Positions 43,583 to 54,876 of a stretch of DNA of 64,000 bases are shown one piece after another. A model generated the notes under the pieces. It did no database searches. It was not told where the DNA came from and worked only from the letters and a program-made list of their open reading frames with translations. Origin of the DNA: Trichinella spiralis. Taxonomy: Eukaryota > Nematoda > Enoplea > Trichinellida > Trichinellidae. The position numbers were made by a program, and so were the translations under genes. Each line of letters opens with the position of its first letter. Within the stretch, counting starts at the first letter, position 1. The stretch lies in the NCBI GenBank assembly GCA_000181795.3, contig CM012953.1, forward strand, positions 7,833,284 to 7,897,283, in the 5' to 3' direction.

Positions 43583-43905
43583 TCAAAGAAAATCCCAACA
43601 ACCGGAATATAGAGCTTCAACAATCATATATTCACCACTACCAACAGAAATAACCAAGCCAACATATTCATACTGCATAAAATGATGTTTCAACAGCTTT
43701 AAAATTAAATTCTTTTTTCTCCATTTAAATTCAAAACAATTATGCGCAAAAATTGGTACATCTTGAGAAAAGAGAGATTCACTTGATTGTACGCACGTTG
43801 AATAAATAATACTAGTCAAATACATTGAAACCAAAATCACTACCGCATTTGCCAACACCAAAATGGAACTCTTCTTATTCACTTTGTTCAAATTTTTAAT
43901 TCTCT
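43583..43905 (-). CDS. Possible small membrane-protein exon
   Basis: Open for about 105 codons after a good acceptor (ttgcattcag, ending near 43906), to a stop at 43583. The frame begins RIKNLNKVNKKSS, then a convincing membrane segment (ILVLANAVVILVSMYLTSII), then Cys and charged residues. There is no ATG before the membrane segment, so if real it is an internal or terminal exon. A second acceptor (tttatgcag) near 43672 could split it. It lies on the same strand as Shroom, just upstream of its leader exon. I recognise no family. Confidence 0.3.
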
Positions 43906-43909
43906 GAAT

Positions 43910-46290
43910 GCAATGTCAAAAATTAAGTAATTATACCTCAATTTCCTACAAAATTTCCCCATTCATAAGTAGAACAATTTAATATAAGCGCACTCTATTT
44001 TTTTCATATTGCAATTGAATAAAAATTCCCCTTTCACCAGTAATATTCTACGTCATGGATGTAATAATTCATGTCAAATAACGACTTTATTGAATGTGCC
44101 ACTTTATGAAAATTCATTCATAATAATTCATAAATATAGATATCAGGAAAAAGAAATTCACTTTCTATAATACTTAATAAATATCTGAAATAAAGGACTC
44201 GTATTTTGAATTTGTACTATTTTGCTTGTCACTGCTTCAACCAGCTATTAAATAGTTAACATTTGTCAGAGCTATGCTAATAATGAACAATAAATTGATA
44301 AGCAAAAGTATAAAGACAGTTATAAATTTATCCACAAGTTTATTATTACAAATATTGTATCATTCTCTATTCTCACGGCATAATAATGATAATTACAAAA
44401 AAATTGAACTTGTAATGCTTTAATATTTCATTGAAAGTGAAAAATATTCGACTAGGTTTCTTTTTTGCGATTTAATAAATTTTCAGATATTTTCCAATTG
44501 TAGCACTGGCAAACTAAACTATGATGTTTTGCAAACACAAGCATCTGTCTGAAGCATACAGCAGCCGCTAATTGCTATTTTTTAAAGACAATGATATATT
44601 ATTTGCTTTGTTCCTCAAACCATTTCAAAAACTAAAAATAAAATCAAATTTATGAAACATAAAATCAAAATACAGCAATAAAATTTTTTTTCCATTTGTC
44701 AGAGTGACCTCGTGTAAAAAAAATTTTCTTATGTCAATAGAAAGTGACAATGCAAACACACCTTCATGACCAACCTGAAAGCTTTTTCTTAAGCATTCCA
44801 ATGCGCAGCTTATTCATTGAACAAATATCTACGAATAACATAGCACAAACTCTGTTATAGTGTGAATAAAAAAACAAGAAGTCGAATTTATGCTGTTGCA
44901 CTTCCCACCCACTAGGTGAACACAAAATATCGCTTATTTTTTTGCTGTGTTATAAAGCAACAATTAAAATTATGAGAATTTAAAATAATAATTTGAAAAT
45001 TGTGCGCTATTATATGAAATAAATTAGGGATTTTGAAGCAGTACAAATAAACAAATAATTTTCATTTATTTTTAAAAATAGTTAATGCAGTTATTAAAAA
45101 TGTAAAGCTACATTTTTTTGATTTCAGTAATGAAAACGCTTTATCGAAATAGAGAAAAATTACTTTAAAGCAAAACTTAATGTTATTTTTAATATAGTAA
45201 CAACCAGCTTCTTACAATTATGAGAAAACAATTGAAAGCAAAAAATGCAAGGTTTTCTGTTTTTTGAAAATTGTCAATTACAAATGTAATTGACTTACTA
45301 AACCAGAGATTTACAAATCACAATAAACGTGACATGTTTGTGCTATTTTTGCTTTAACAGTACAATCATTACTTCTGTTTTTAATAATTATACTGTACAT
45401 ATAAATAACCACAAATATTTACAGTTTCACTTCATTGTACAGTACAGTACAGTACAGCATTTTAAACTGATAAACTTGACGTTCTTTAACTGATTGAATG
45501 GGCTTAAAAGTCAAACAGTATTTAAGAATTATATTTTCATCAACATGAAGAGAAAATTGAACATACAATTTTACAATACTCTACAATACTGAAATTTATA
45601 TTGCTAAAATAAATTATTCTTAATGTAAAAATTGGTGCTCGTAAACCTTCTTGAAATAGAGAAAATGTTTAACATTAAATGATAGATACAATTTATACAT
45701 AAATTTGTACACACTTTTGTCAAACATTTCAAAACTTATCAGATAAGAAGATCTTTAAAATAAATAAACAATGTATGACAGCAAAACTGTTTCATTGCAA
45801 AAATTTTTAAGATAATTATCTGAATTATTTTTTTGCATTGAATCATTTAAAGCAAATGAATGCAATCTCTGTTGTTTGCGCAGTTATTTTCAGCAATACA
45901 TTAAATTCTATAACCCAAAGAATACCATTTCAAAAGTAAATAAAAATGCATTAAAATTGAGCTGCACATGTTCTGGAATACAACTCAGCTGCATCTCAGC
46001 TGTGCATTCTACGACTGATATGAATGTTGCGTTGACTCGAGGTTGACACTGAATTTATTATTTGCAAAAATCAGATGCATCAAAACCTGCTTATGTGATA
46101 CTCTGTCATAGGAGAAATGAATGAATTTCTAATTTGATAATAAATAATTATTATTATGATCTGCAAAATGATGTTAATTGAAAATGATGAATGATTGAAT
46201 TTCCTTGAAATTCACAAAAACAAAACACGAAAATTATTTTATACAAACAGTAAACAACATTAGCATAAAATAAAAAATTCAAAATTGCAT
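43910..46290. other. AT-rich region upstream of Shroom
   Basis: No coding signal. A pentamer repeat (ACAGT, about four units) lies near 45436-45457. Two CAGCTG E-boxes 13 bases apart lie near 45986-46004. The stretch is probably the leader intron of Shroom. Confidence 0.45.
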
Positions 46291-46292
46291 AC

Positions 46293-46352
46293 CTTGCTTC
46301 CAATCAGCGTTTGCTGATCAATGTTGAAGAAAGCATTTCACGTGGTATAGCA
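46293..46352 (-). other. Likely non-coding 5' exon of Shroom
   Basis: Sixty bases flanked by a good acceptor (gctctttttag) and a good donor (AAG/gtatgc) on the minus strand. Every frame contains a stop, so it cannot be coding; it has one short upstream frame starting ATGCTTTC. It fits as a leader exon spliced to the exon at 42870-43053. The link to Shroom is inference from position and strand. Confidence 0.4.
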
Positions 46353-47054
46353 CTAAAAAGAGCAAAATTTAAAAAAAAGAAAAAGAAAATCAGCTGTGAT
46401 GATTCATCAAACATCGCGCTTTGTCACAGGTGAAGCAGCTAAGTAAGAATGACGCTGAAAAGCAGGAAAATGCTGTTTACTTAAATTTCCATTGAATTCT
46501 TCACTGATCCTCGTTCAGTTGACAACGTACAGTTGTGAATTGCAAAGAAAAGAAGCATGAAGATCTCAGGACAAAAACATTGCAATGGGATTGGCAAAGA
46601 AACTAGCTTAAATAAGCAAGCACATTTTGACAAATAAAACCAACTATATGCATGAAAACAGCGGCTGACAAGTTCAAAGAGAAAATCAGGAAAGTTACCA
46701 CCTACGCGGAAAGCATCATCACAACGTCATCATTTATTGTGATGTCGATTTAGCAGTTGAAGTAAAAATAAATAAGCTTGTAATACTGTATATCATAATA
46801 TGATGAATATCTGCATCAACTTTTGCAAAAATGAAAAATAAAAAAAACATAATGTTGGTAATACCAACAAGGATGGAAAAGTTATTTCGCCTGCTTGTCG
46901 TGTGTGTGTTCTTTTACAAACTTTGAGAAAGCATATATATGTACATATATATAGAGAGAGAGAATGTTTGGCTTGTTCAAACAAAAGCAAAGTTTGTACA
47001 AGAATACAACGAAAGGTAGAAAGGGGTCCGCACGATGGGCAATGTTTGTCAGGT

Positions 47055-47062
47055 TATAAAAG
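47055..47062 (+). promoter_or_regulatory. TATA-box-like element
   Basis: TATAAAAG in a locally GC-richer patch (46850-47220). No gene on the plus strand follows within 12 kb, so a use is not evident. Confidence 0.2.
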
Positions 47063-47297
47063 GCCAGGAAAACAGTTTTACCTGATCTGGTGTAGAACAA
47101 TTTTCTCCAGTAGTGCATCATGCAGTGAGTGTGAACACAGACGATTGTGAAAGAAAGAGAAAAAAACAGATCCAAGGACCAAATCAGTGATAAAGCATAT
47201 TATGAAATGCGAGGCTGACAACAGCGGCATTTTAAATTAACCTGCTTTTTTCCATTCAAGCAACACAGTGGCATTCTAGAGAACAACGGAAAATTGC

Positions 47298-47511
47298 TCA
47301 TGAATACATATGGACGAAAAAACTGAATAAAACCAGATCCAAAACAATTTTATTAATTGGCCAATCAATCTGCCCTGGATCTAACTTTTGCAATACATCA
47401 TAGTCTTTATCAGTGTCTATTTGAAAAATGACATCGTCAGAAGCAATGCACATCGTATTTCCACTTATTTCGTGTCGTACATGCAATTCATCAATTTCCG
47501 TGTAAACAACA
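47298..47511 (-). CDS. Unassigned exon-like open frame
   Basis: Open on the minus strand for about 70 codons after a TAA near 47512, with balanced protein-like composition, unusual in this AT-rich area. It includes ISGNTMCIASDDVIFQIDTD and LDPGQIDWPINKIVLD. There is no good ATG and only weak splice sites at either end. It may be an exon of an unrecognised gene or of a longer Shroom transcript, or the remains of a gene. I recognise no family. Confidence 0.3.
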
Positions 47512-47519
47512 GCTGCTTA

Positions 47520-50500
47520 TCTCCCCAATCAACATGTACTTTCATAAATATTATTACTTTTGCATTTCATCACATAAGATTGATTAAAATCAAAATTGTA
47601 CTTAAAAATAGCAAAATTCTCAAATTTGCATCATGTCGAATTGTTAATGGATAAGAAATTGGAAATAAAGAATGCTAAAAATGACAACATCACTTCATTC
47701 ATAATTGACATTTTAAATGATATTCAAATTTTCAAATTTCACAATAAAGCAATTTCAACTAATAATCTATTGACTCTAACATTTAGGCAGCTGATATGAA
47801 AAAATTTCATTAAATAATGTTTCTTTTTAGAATACGCAATAGCTAAAGCATCATGGTATTTGTAAAAGTGAAAATTGTAATAATAATAAAAACCAGTGAC
47901 ATACATCATACGCATGATTTATGTATATAATTATAAAATATTCAAAACGAATCATTCATTTATACATATATATATATATAGTACATTATTGTTATTACTG
48001 AGTAAAATTTGTCACTGAATTGAAACATTAAATCTCATTTCATGTTTAAAGTAATAGCAGCTTATGCTGTTTTCATGCAAAAGAGTTTTTATCATTTAAG
48101 ATAGCATTTGAAACAATATTTCTTAAGAAAACTATGATACATCAAAATCAGAAAGTAATGCTTGTCAATATATCACCTATGCAACTGACATTTAGTACCA
48201 TCCAGAAATTGTCATTTGTCCGACATTTTAAGCAAATTCTTGTAATGGTTTCGCACAATACAAGTTCAAATTATGCAATTATAAAATAATTCATAAAAAC
48301 AAATAAGCAGATGCAAATTTTGATGCATAAATCAGGTAAATATGAATACTAGATAAATTAAATGTTGAACAAATTATAATTAAATAAAAAGAAAAAAAGT
48401 AATTAATAATAATTTATTCACTTACCAGAGCTTAAAATAATAGTTGGTTTTTGACAGAATAAAGGTAGAGAGAATGAGAGGGAAAACTTTCAGAAGGTTT
48501 TCCGAATAGTAACGAGGGAAATCAATCGACCGAGGCTTTTCAGGTCAGACTGACCAATAAGGCGGAATGGCAAGAGATTGCATTTATTGACTGAAGTGAA
48601 AAATGATACGATTAAGAATTTTGCACACCACCGTAACCTGCGTGATACAACTTTCATACAAATTTGGCAGTTCATTTCCATCCATCATATCAGAAAAATA
48701 GATTGCAAAACAATACTATTTTAAATCCTTTTACAATAAAATTAATTTAAATAAATAGGGTAAAAATAATGATAATAATAATATAATAATGATAATGATA
48801 AATATTGATGGATTTTTGTCAGTGACCGATAATGTCGATGTTACTTGGTGGTGCCCTTGCAAAAAAATGCCGTTCTTTCAACTGGGCCAAAACATTTTGG
48901 TCATGGTCACCAAGAAAAAGACCCAAATGTGAACGCAGTTACTGTTAGACAAAAGAGAAGACGAAAACTGGAAGCTAATCGCCACCGGCTTGTGCAAAAT
49001 GATATTATCAAAACTTGAACTTGCCTTTTGGCCTGCCTGTACGCTATATATGTATATATATATCGATCAAGCTATCTGGATGGAAAGGATGTTGGTGGTG
49101 GTTGCGTTAACGGTAGGGGGGAGCGACGGAAAAAGAAGAACTCTTTCACGGGCCATGAATCATCATCACCTCCAATGACATTAACTGTCGCCTTCCATGG
49201 TAACGGCTATATAATTGCCCTGCCCGACTAGACTGTCTGAGCAACTAATTGAAAATGCGAACGGCAGCAGTTGCAAACAAAGTGCTTGAATAATAACCCC
49301 AATGGGCATCAGTGATATTCACTGGAACAAAACAATAAACAAAACAAGCTTTCTGCGAACTAACTATTGAATTTTAATAAATTTTTTATATCATTTATAC
49401 CTTTTCTGATATGCTTGAAACTCATCGATCAATCAATCAATCACATTACATCACACATCTCGGCTGATGTTCTATTTAATTTCACTTCCATTTAATGTGT
49501 GCTTTTTTATTTATTTACCTGTTCAACTGTCAAAATAAAACTGGAACAATGGATTTTTATAACTTTTATACATTGTCAGATGAAATTTACAGGATGAGCT
49601 TGATCATACATGCACATACGGCTATCGATCACTGCTCGCATTCTTTGTCCACGCAGTCTTCACAATCATTCAAAACATGACAATAACACAAAAAAGGAAA
49701 AAAAATTTTTCCCTGTAATCAAAATTTCATTCCCCATTTTAATACTTTGAACAATCAAATGGCAATTGTTACAAATGGAATGTACAAAATAACGGCATTC
49801 TTTTTCTTTTATTCTCCCCTTTTCTGCAAGGAATTCATTTGTATGGTAATTTAATATACAATTTATGACAAACTTATAACGAAATCAAAAAGTAAAAAAA
49901 TTTTATTACCTCAAAGTAATAATTACAGAATATATTTATCGAGCGATCGTCAAAAATGACTTGCTTACTCATATAGGTAATGATATTTTCTAATAGATTG
50001 CTTGAATTTATTTCTTTAGACTTTATTTATGAATTATTTAAATAATAAGTTTGCTACAATAGCAGGGAGCAATGCTGCACTTGGGTTACTGGCAGTCAGG
50101 TTCTAATAATCACGCTAAATTCGTTCTGCTTTCTCAAACAAATTTACTGATTTGAAACGATTCATTGCATCATCCACTAGCAAAACTGCTAATGATTCAA
50201 ATCCAATTCAAAAAATAATCAAGAATTTCTTAAATGGACGATGAACTGAGAACATTACACTGCTTAAAATACGAGCTTACTAATCATATAATTGTGGAAT
50301 CAAAAAGGGTACTCTATAAATTAGCATGCTTGTGTTTGAAACGTGGACAGAGCTGTGTTTGAAAAGAAGAACAAGAAACGAAAATTGTTTTGCTGATAGC
50401 TTTAATGACTATGAAATTGATGGACATTTGTAAAAGCATAAAAATTAATGCATGAAATAATTTTTACATTGATGCATGAAAAATTAATAAAAAGTTAATG

Positions 50501-50620
50501 AATTGATGTCTTCCAAATCTACATTTTCACTACAGTAGAATAGAAGTTTCGACATTTAAATCTGAAGCGTTGTGTATTAAGTCGCATAATTTCAAAAATA
50601 GTAGAACCTGCTTACATTTA
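47520..50620. other. AT-rich spacer with GC-richer patches
   Basis: Patches near 48470-48680 and 48830-49260 are less AT-rich and carry short open frames on both strands, none recognisable. They may be a distal Shroom promoter or enhancers. I see no definite gene. Confidence 0.4.
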
Positions 50621-50632
50621 TACAATCCATAC

Positions 50633-50753
50633 TGTAGTTCTTCAATATATATATGTGTGTACATCACGAGTGGCGCGTTATAGTCAGTATGTTATTAATC
50701 ATCGTTGTTGCGCATGTGTCGAATAAACGTTGTTCTCCTAATTAATATTCTCA
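50633..50753 (+). mobile_element. Possible short solo LTR (Ty3/gypsy-like), fossil
   Basis: About 121 bases starting TG and ending CA, with a TATA-like run, a GTCAGT initiator-like motif and AATAAA in the layout usual for short gypsy-type LTRs. One base after the CA comes TGGCGGGGAC, which resembles the TGG start of a primer-binding site. I see no internal region and no partner LTR, so at best it is an old solo LTR. It could be chance. Confidence 0.25.
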
Positions 50754-50759
50754 ATGGCG

Positions 50760-51558
50760 GGGACATTGCAGATAATAGCAATTTTCAAGTGAAATTGTAA
50801 ATTAAATATGTATGCAATGCTTATGTGAGAATTTCTTTAAATGAATTAAAAAAATGGTTTGAAATTTACAATTGTTGTTTCCGTGATGAATTTATTTGTT
50901 TTAAGATGCACTGCAAACACTGCGGAAAAACAATTCAGTAAAGTATAATTTGCTCCTATTTTTTGAGTACCTGACTGATATAAAATGATAAGAGTGTATA
51001 TGTTATTGAATATTAAAAAACTTTATTTTATTTGAAATTGTTATTTTTTCAGCTTTGAATTGAACAAGTAATGAATCAACATCTGCTATGTTGATAGCGA
51101 ATTGGTTTTTTTTAATTTTTAATTGTAAGCTTTTAAATTTTAAATTATTTAATGTGTTATAAAAAAGTATTATCTAAAATGTCTTAAAGTTCATTCTGTT
51201 GCGAAATTTTCGTAAAAAATAAGTGTGAAAACTGCTTTAAAAGTAAAATGAGCGGATAATTTATTGATTTTTTTGTTCATACTGCCTGTAATTTTAAATA
51301 TCAAAAGTAAAGTCAAATTACATCAGATTTTACATAATTTTATGCAATATTCAATCGTACCGTGCTTGTTACTTTTAATTTTGTAAAACAGAATGTGATA
51401 AAGATGAAAATATAATAATGGCAATAAAAGTCTTACTAGTTTTAAATTATATTATCAACTTTTAAATATATAATTTGGCATCAATATTATCTGCAGTAGA
51501 GCAAGGTTGCAAAACTGCTCAAACACTTTTCTGAATCATGATATCTGATACTAAATAA
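50760..51558. other. AT-rich spacer
   Basis: No coding signal seen. The right end holds the 3' UTR of the minus-strand membrane-protein gene. Confidence 0.5.
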
Positions 51559-52674
51559 TTAATGGCGACGAATGTAATAGCCAACCCATTGTGTAAGGTA
51601 AATAGCAATCATTGCGATAAACAGGGCAACTTCAATTCCACAACAGACCTTAAAAAAGTACGTAAGCGCATTAAATCCAGTTGATTCATAATTACCCCTA
51701 TCCATCCAAACAGTTGAGTTGTTCTTGAACCTGTACGTAAGGAAATTGTAATAGCAGTACCAAGACTGATCAGCCATCCACAAAAGCCACCGGTGCTAAA
51801 AATTAGCTCCTAAAATATTGTCACTATATTTAAAATGTTAAATTTTTCTTTTTTACAGTTTTACACGAAAGCCATATACTGGTCATAGAATATTATTTAA
51901 TATAAAGATTTACTTCACTTATATAATAAGTTTTATATTTAAAAAACCAAAAAACTACTTGTATTTTTACTATTGTTGAAAGGTTATGAATAAAATAATT
52001 ATATAACATTATTTGTGAAAATTAAACATAAAGGTCAATATGCAAATCACATACCGCAACTACACAACATGATCTTTGTTCCCGACACTTGCATTGTATT
52101 GCAATATCAAGAATAAAGCTGACACAACAGTACAGGATAGTAATAGCTGCAATTCCAACTATGATTCCTACTTGATAATCGCCATAATACTTTTCAGCCA
52201 AACTAATAGTGACACAAGCGGAAATCTAAAATAATTATCATTACTTTTAGCTACCTTAGAATATTCTTCAAATCTACTATTATTATTGTATGAATTTTGA
52301 AAAAAGTAGTGTTTTCATGCACTGCACTGTATTATATTACAAAATTACAAAAGTTAATAAATGAAAAAATGATTTTTTGTTGTGGAATTATATTTTGATT
52401 ATGAATAATAAATTCACATAAGCAGAGAAGTGTTGAATTTTATTTTGTCTGAATCATCGTCTGGACAGTGAATTTTAGCATGGTAATCTTTTATCCAAAC
52501 TGTAAAGAAGTGAATATTAAAATTTTGAACATTTGAACAGCAACTGGAATGAATAAGTTTGCAAATCGATTAAACAACTTTGATGAAAGTACTTACAAGT
52601 AAGAGCGCTTTCAAAATGCACAAAATTATGCTCATCGAATTGGAATTTTGATTCCTACGACTTTTTCTGTCCAT
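51559..52674 (-). CDS. Small multi-pass (tetraspan-like) membrane protein
   Basis: Three exons, 52597-52674, 52055-52225 and 51559-51795, all phase 0, give 161 residues. A short basic start (MDRKSRRNQNSNS) is followed by membrane segments at about 14-36 and 48-68, a Cys-rich loop (CKCREQRSCC), a Trp-rich stretch (HRWLLWMADQSWYCYY, possibly a weak third segment), an outer loop with a glycosylation site (NNST) and a last segment (VALFIAMIAIYLTQWVGYY) ending in basic IRRH. Size and layout recall MARVEL-type and synaptogyrin-like proteins, where a Trp-rich third helix is common, but I cannot assign a family. Exon 3 has a second acceptor 14 bases upstream that opens a different frame of 66 codons. 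Confidence 0.7.
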
Positions 52675-54200
52675 GTTAATCAACTTTCAAAGAAGAAAAC
52701 AAAAGCCGAATCAATTTCAATGATAAAATATTGAATTTGAATATTTTGTGAAGAGAAATGAAAAATTCAATTCAAGGATTTTACAAAATGTGCGACAAGG
52801 TGAAAGTTGATTTTTACAACAGCGGACGAAACAAACTTTTCATGGACGTTGTAAATAAAGGGCGAGAAGAAGAAATGCTTCGCTTTAAATAAACATTAAA
52901 CCTTAGTCACGTTGGTCAGCGTCGGTTGTGACACTTTGATAGAACACGTATGCTGATACGCTTTTGCCGATTTCAACGTTCAGCAACTTTTATCTATTAC
53001 ATTGCCTCTTAAATAAACAGTGCATTGTTGCCACACCAGCGTTGTAAAATTTTGCCTGCTACCCCTATTGACATTGTAGTGGACAGAAATTCAAAACATA
53101 ATAATTTTTTCAAAATTTAAAAATTGAAAAAAAATACAGAATATTTTGAAAAATAATATCGAAATTACTCGTAGTTCATTTCTTTCCATAATAACATACT
53201 TGTAAATGGTAAACATTTTTTGAATAATTTTTCATATTCATTTTGTAAGTTTGTAATGGATTTTTTTATTTATTTGTGAAGATAAAAGTCAAAACAACTT
53301 TAAACATTTTAAAATTAATAAAGTTGAAAAAAGTCTTTCCAAATAAATTTAAAATCAACCTGTTACTGCACAATGTACATACAAGAGTAATTTTATTATT
53401 GGAAAAGCAGGTAATAAAAACTTTTTTATAATATTTAGAAGATCAAAAAGAAATTAAATTTATTTTTAACAAAATAAAAGTAACAAAAAAACTTTCACAA
53501 TAGTGTAAAACTGACAAATCACTCGAATAAATTTGTTTAATTAATTGAACATATTTTCCTTTTTTATTTTCAACGGCAAGCAAATAAACATTCAAAAATT
53601 CTATCAATAATATAATTTATATTACGATATATATATATATGCAAAACAATAATTTAAAAACAATGAAATATATAATATAGTTTTAAAAAAGTTGTATTAT
53701 GTTAATTAGTATTATTTTATAGTTCAAGTATGTTGCATTCAATATGTGAGCTGATTGAATACTCAATGATCTGATAAGCATGTGATCTGATGGAATAATG
53801 CTCACATCAGCTTTTTAAAACGACGGATTTCATCAATTTGGAATATTTTGTTTATTTTGAAAAACTAAAATGCAAAAAAAAAGAGAAGATTTTTTCTTGT
53901 TAAATTTTCAAAATCAATTTTTAAAGAAAATATAAATTGCATTGCACAGAAATATGATGAAAATTTGCAATGCGAATGTCGGGCATTTTGGACATGAGTT
54001 GGATGTTTGAATTGCTTAATTATATTCTTTGCTCTTTTATAAATAATTTCCTTGAAATGAAACGAAGCATGCAATTTATAGGAATTGAGTTGTCGATTTA
54101 GTCGGCTGCGTAAATGTTGGCTAAAATTGCCATTCATTTAATGAGTAATAAAATCAACATCCGAAGCTTCTTTGTTGGCACTGTTACGTGATGACATGCG
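52675..54200. other. AT-rich spacer
   Basis: Upstream region of the small membrane-protein gene. The 52850-53050 part is less AT-rich and may be its promoter. No coding signal seen. Confidence 0.45.
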
Positions 54201-54739
54201 AAACAATTTCTTCAAACTCTATAATCTATAAAGAGAAGACATTCGATATTTTTGAAAACATCTGACTACATGATGAAGTATGATTTTCAAAGTAAAGATT
54301 AATAAAATGATTCCATTTTACTTGAATTTCATCTTCATGTTTGCAGCAGCATTTGTCTCTTGTTTTTGCAATTTATATGTTGGTAATTTAATTTGTTGTT
54401 TGTTTGTTTTAAAATATTATTATTAGATATTCTTCAAAAAACTGAATCAATTTAGCATTGCGCAGTTAGGTGGCAGAAACTATTGACTTGAGCATAGCAT
54501 GAGTGTTGCCAAAGCCAAAGTGCCAACTCAGCAAATCGTTACAAGCCTACCTACATATTTTTAAATATTCTTCCTTGCCAACCTGGTTTTAATTTTAATA
54601 CACTTGTTGAAGTGATATTTCAATTTCCGGTTTTTGGACAGTGATATTTTTTCGTAGCAATGCAAAATTTCCCATTGTTTACAGCTCATTTTTGCAAAAA
54701 ATGGTTTTAAAAAAGAGAAGCAAGGTCGACAACAGCTCG

Positions 54740-54875
54740 CTATTAGCTGACATCCGCGCAACTAGCTGTCACTCCAACAGCCGTTGAACAAACACGACCA
54801 ACTTTAATCATTGCATACGTTCGTCTGGTTTAATCGATCCATCTCCGACCACTCTGACTTGAATCCGACTGAAAA
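54740..54875 (+). other. Possible leader exon of the POU-only gene
   Basis: A GC-richer stretch ending in a good donor (GAAAA/gtaagc at 54876). The next strong plus-strand acceptor before a gene is cttgtatttttag, ending at 59099, 70 bases before the ATG of the POU-only gene. Joining them as a leader with a 4.2 kb intron is inference; neither part is coding. Confidence 0.3.
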
Positions 54876-54876
54876 G

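Noticed and set aside
46940-46975. TATA/GA simple repeat as a possible origin or regulatory switch
   Set aside because: Ordinary microsatellite; no flanking structure.
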